From assembly GCA_958449275.1 (NCBI GenBank), contig CAUDHE010000033.1, forward strand, positions 1 to 24,716: DNA of 24,716 nucleotides, read 5' to 3'. Each line of letters begins with the position of its first letter. The stretch's first letter is position 1. Below the pieces are notes generated by a model, which searched no databases, was not told the origin of the DNA, and worked only from the letters and a program-made list of their open reading frames with translations. This document shows, piece after piece, positions 23,889 through 24,716 of the stretch. Position numbers and translations under genes: made by a program. The DNA comes from an uncultured Alistipes sp. Lineage in GTDB: Bacteria; Bacteroidota; Bacteroidia; Bacteroidales; Rikenellaceae.

Positions 23889-24716
23889 TTACAGACGCGC
23901 CTTTATCTTTTTCGACTCCTCCTCGTACCCGGGCTTGTCGAGCAACGCAAACATATTCTTCTTGTAAGCCTCCACACCCGGCTGGTTGAAGGGGTTCACG
24001 CCCAGAATATAACCGCTTATGCCGCACGCCTTCTCGAAGAAGTAGATCAATGCTCCGATCGATTTCTCGTCGATGGCGGGAATCTCTATGCGGATGTTGG
24101 GCACGCCGCCGTCGATATGCGCCAGCTGCACGCCCAGTTCGGCCATCTTGTTGATCTCCGATATACGCTTGCCCGCAAGGAAGTTCAGACCGTCCAGATT
24201 ATCGGCATCGGTCTCGACTTTCACCGTATGCTTGGCCTCGGCCACCGAAACGATGGTCTCGAACAAAGTGCGCTCGCCCTCCTGAATATACTGTCCCATA
24301 GAGTGCAGATCGGCAGTCAGCGTAACGCTGGCGGGGAATATGCCCTTGCCGTCCTTGCCCTCGCTCTCGCCGTAAAGCTGTTTCCACCACTCGGCCAAAT
24401 ACTGCAACTTGGGCTCGTAAGAACCAAGAATCTCGGTCTTCTTGCCCGATTCGTACAGAGCGTTGCGCACGATGGCGTACATGGCCGCGAGGTTCTCCTC
24501 CACGGGAACGTCGGCAGCGGTAGCCTTCTCCATCTCCGCGGCACCCGCCACAAGAGCCTTGATATCGACGCCCGCAACGGCCAGCGGCAACAGACCTACG
24601 GGAGTCAGCACCGAGAAACGGCCGCCCACATCGTCGGGAATCACGAACGTGGGATACCCCTCGTTCGTCGCCAGCGTCTTCAATGCGCCGCGCGCCTTGT
24701 CCGTCACGGCCACGAT
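23889..24716 (-). CDS. pgi: Glucose-6-phosphate isomerase, C-terminal part (5' end outside window)
   Basis: This cytosolic glycolytic enzyme interconverts glucose-6-phosphate and fructose-6-phosphate. The 275 codons visible are the C-terminal part of a protein I would expect to be near 445 aa. They include PTFVIPDDVGGRFSVLTPVG (sugar-phosphate binding), the TADLHSMGQYIQEG block of the Bacillus/Bacteroides-type enzymes, and ILGVNPFNQPGVEAYKK. The last block is the classical family signature and contains the catalytic lysine. The frame is open to the window edge (Ile-Val-Ala-Val-Thr), so the GTG at 24713 is not the true start. It is convergent with the propeller gene. Confidence 0.96.
   Translation of the reverse strand: MVAVTDKARGALKTLATNEGYPTFVIPDDVGGRFSVLTPVGLLPLAVAGVDIKALVAGAAEMEKATAADVPVEENLAAMYAIVRNALYESGKKTEILGSYEPKLQYLAEWWKQLYGESEGKDGKGIFPASVTLTADLHSMGQYIQEGERTLFETIVSVAEAKHTVKVETDADNLDGLNFLAGKRISEINKMAELGVQLAHIDGGVPNIRIEIPAIDEKSIGALIYFFEKACGISGYILGVNPFNQPGVEAYKKNMFALLDKPGYEEESKKIKARL

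Overview
The window looks like chromosomal DNA from a Bacteroidota species. G+C is high for the phylum, and an Alistipes-like (Rikenellaceae) gut bacterium is my best guess. The evidence is Bacteroidota promoter motifs (TTTG, about 19 nt, TAnnTTTG) in front of several genes, a TonB-dependent receptor paired with a DUF4249 lipoprotein, an S46 dipeptidyl peptidase, an NVEALA peptide gene and a 6-bladed propeller lipoprotein. The genus is inferred from codon and base use and was not tested. I see no phage, IS element or CRISPR array.

Left part (1-6420). A cut membrane-protein gene (minus) diverges from a secreted M48 metalloprotease (plus). A strong bidirectional hairpin terminator separates the protease from an unrecognised 194-aa protein (minus). 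Next comes a minus-strand run read as ychF, a SIMPL-domain protein, gltX (GluRS) and galM (aldose 1-epimerase). Gaps are 24 and 42 nt, and gltX and galM overlap by one base.

Middle (6420-12090). lysA (plus) has the clearest promoter and its own terminator. After a GC-rich hairpin spacer there is a four-gene plus-strand operon: an acidic protein with a disordered middle, rsmI, an LpxL/HtrB-type lipid A acyltransferase and a family 2 glycosyltransferase. The last two are probably envelope glycolipid genes.

Right-middle (12090-15830). A minus-strand three-gene unit encodes a small surface-type lipoprotein, a DUF4249 lipoprotein and a TonB-dependent receptor without the usual N-terminal carboxypeptidase-like domain. 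Upstream lies tRNA-Leu(GAG) with its own promoter and terminator.

Right (15830-24716). An S46 peptidase with the Arg that marks DPP11 (Asp/Glu-specific) is followed 18 nt later by an AspT/YidE-type transporter, which suggests acidic peptide or amino acid use. Divergent from it is a large DUF4965 glutaminase-like lipoprotein gene broken by a one-base shift. After a perfect terminator comes an AT-rich islet with an NVEALA peptide gene, also one base out of frame, and then an intact 6-bladed propeller lipoprotein. The window ends in the C-terminal part of pgi (minus). Near-identical GC-rich hairpins in the spacers before the acidic-protein operon and after pgi look like a dispersed extragenic repeat.
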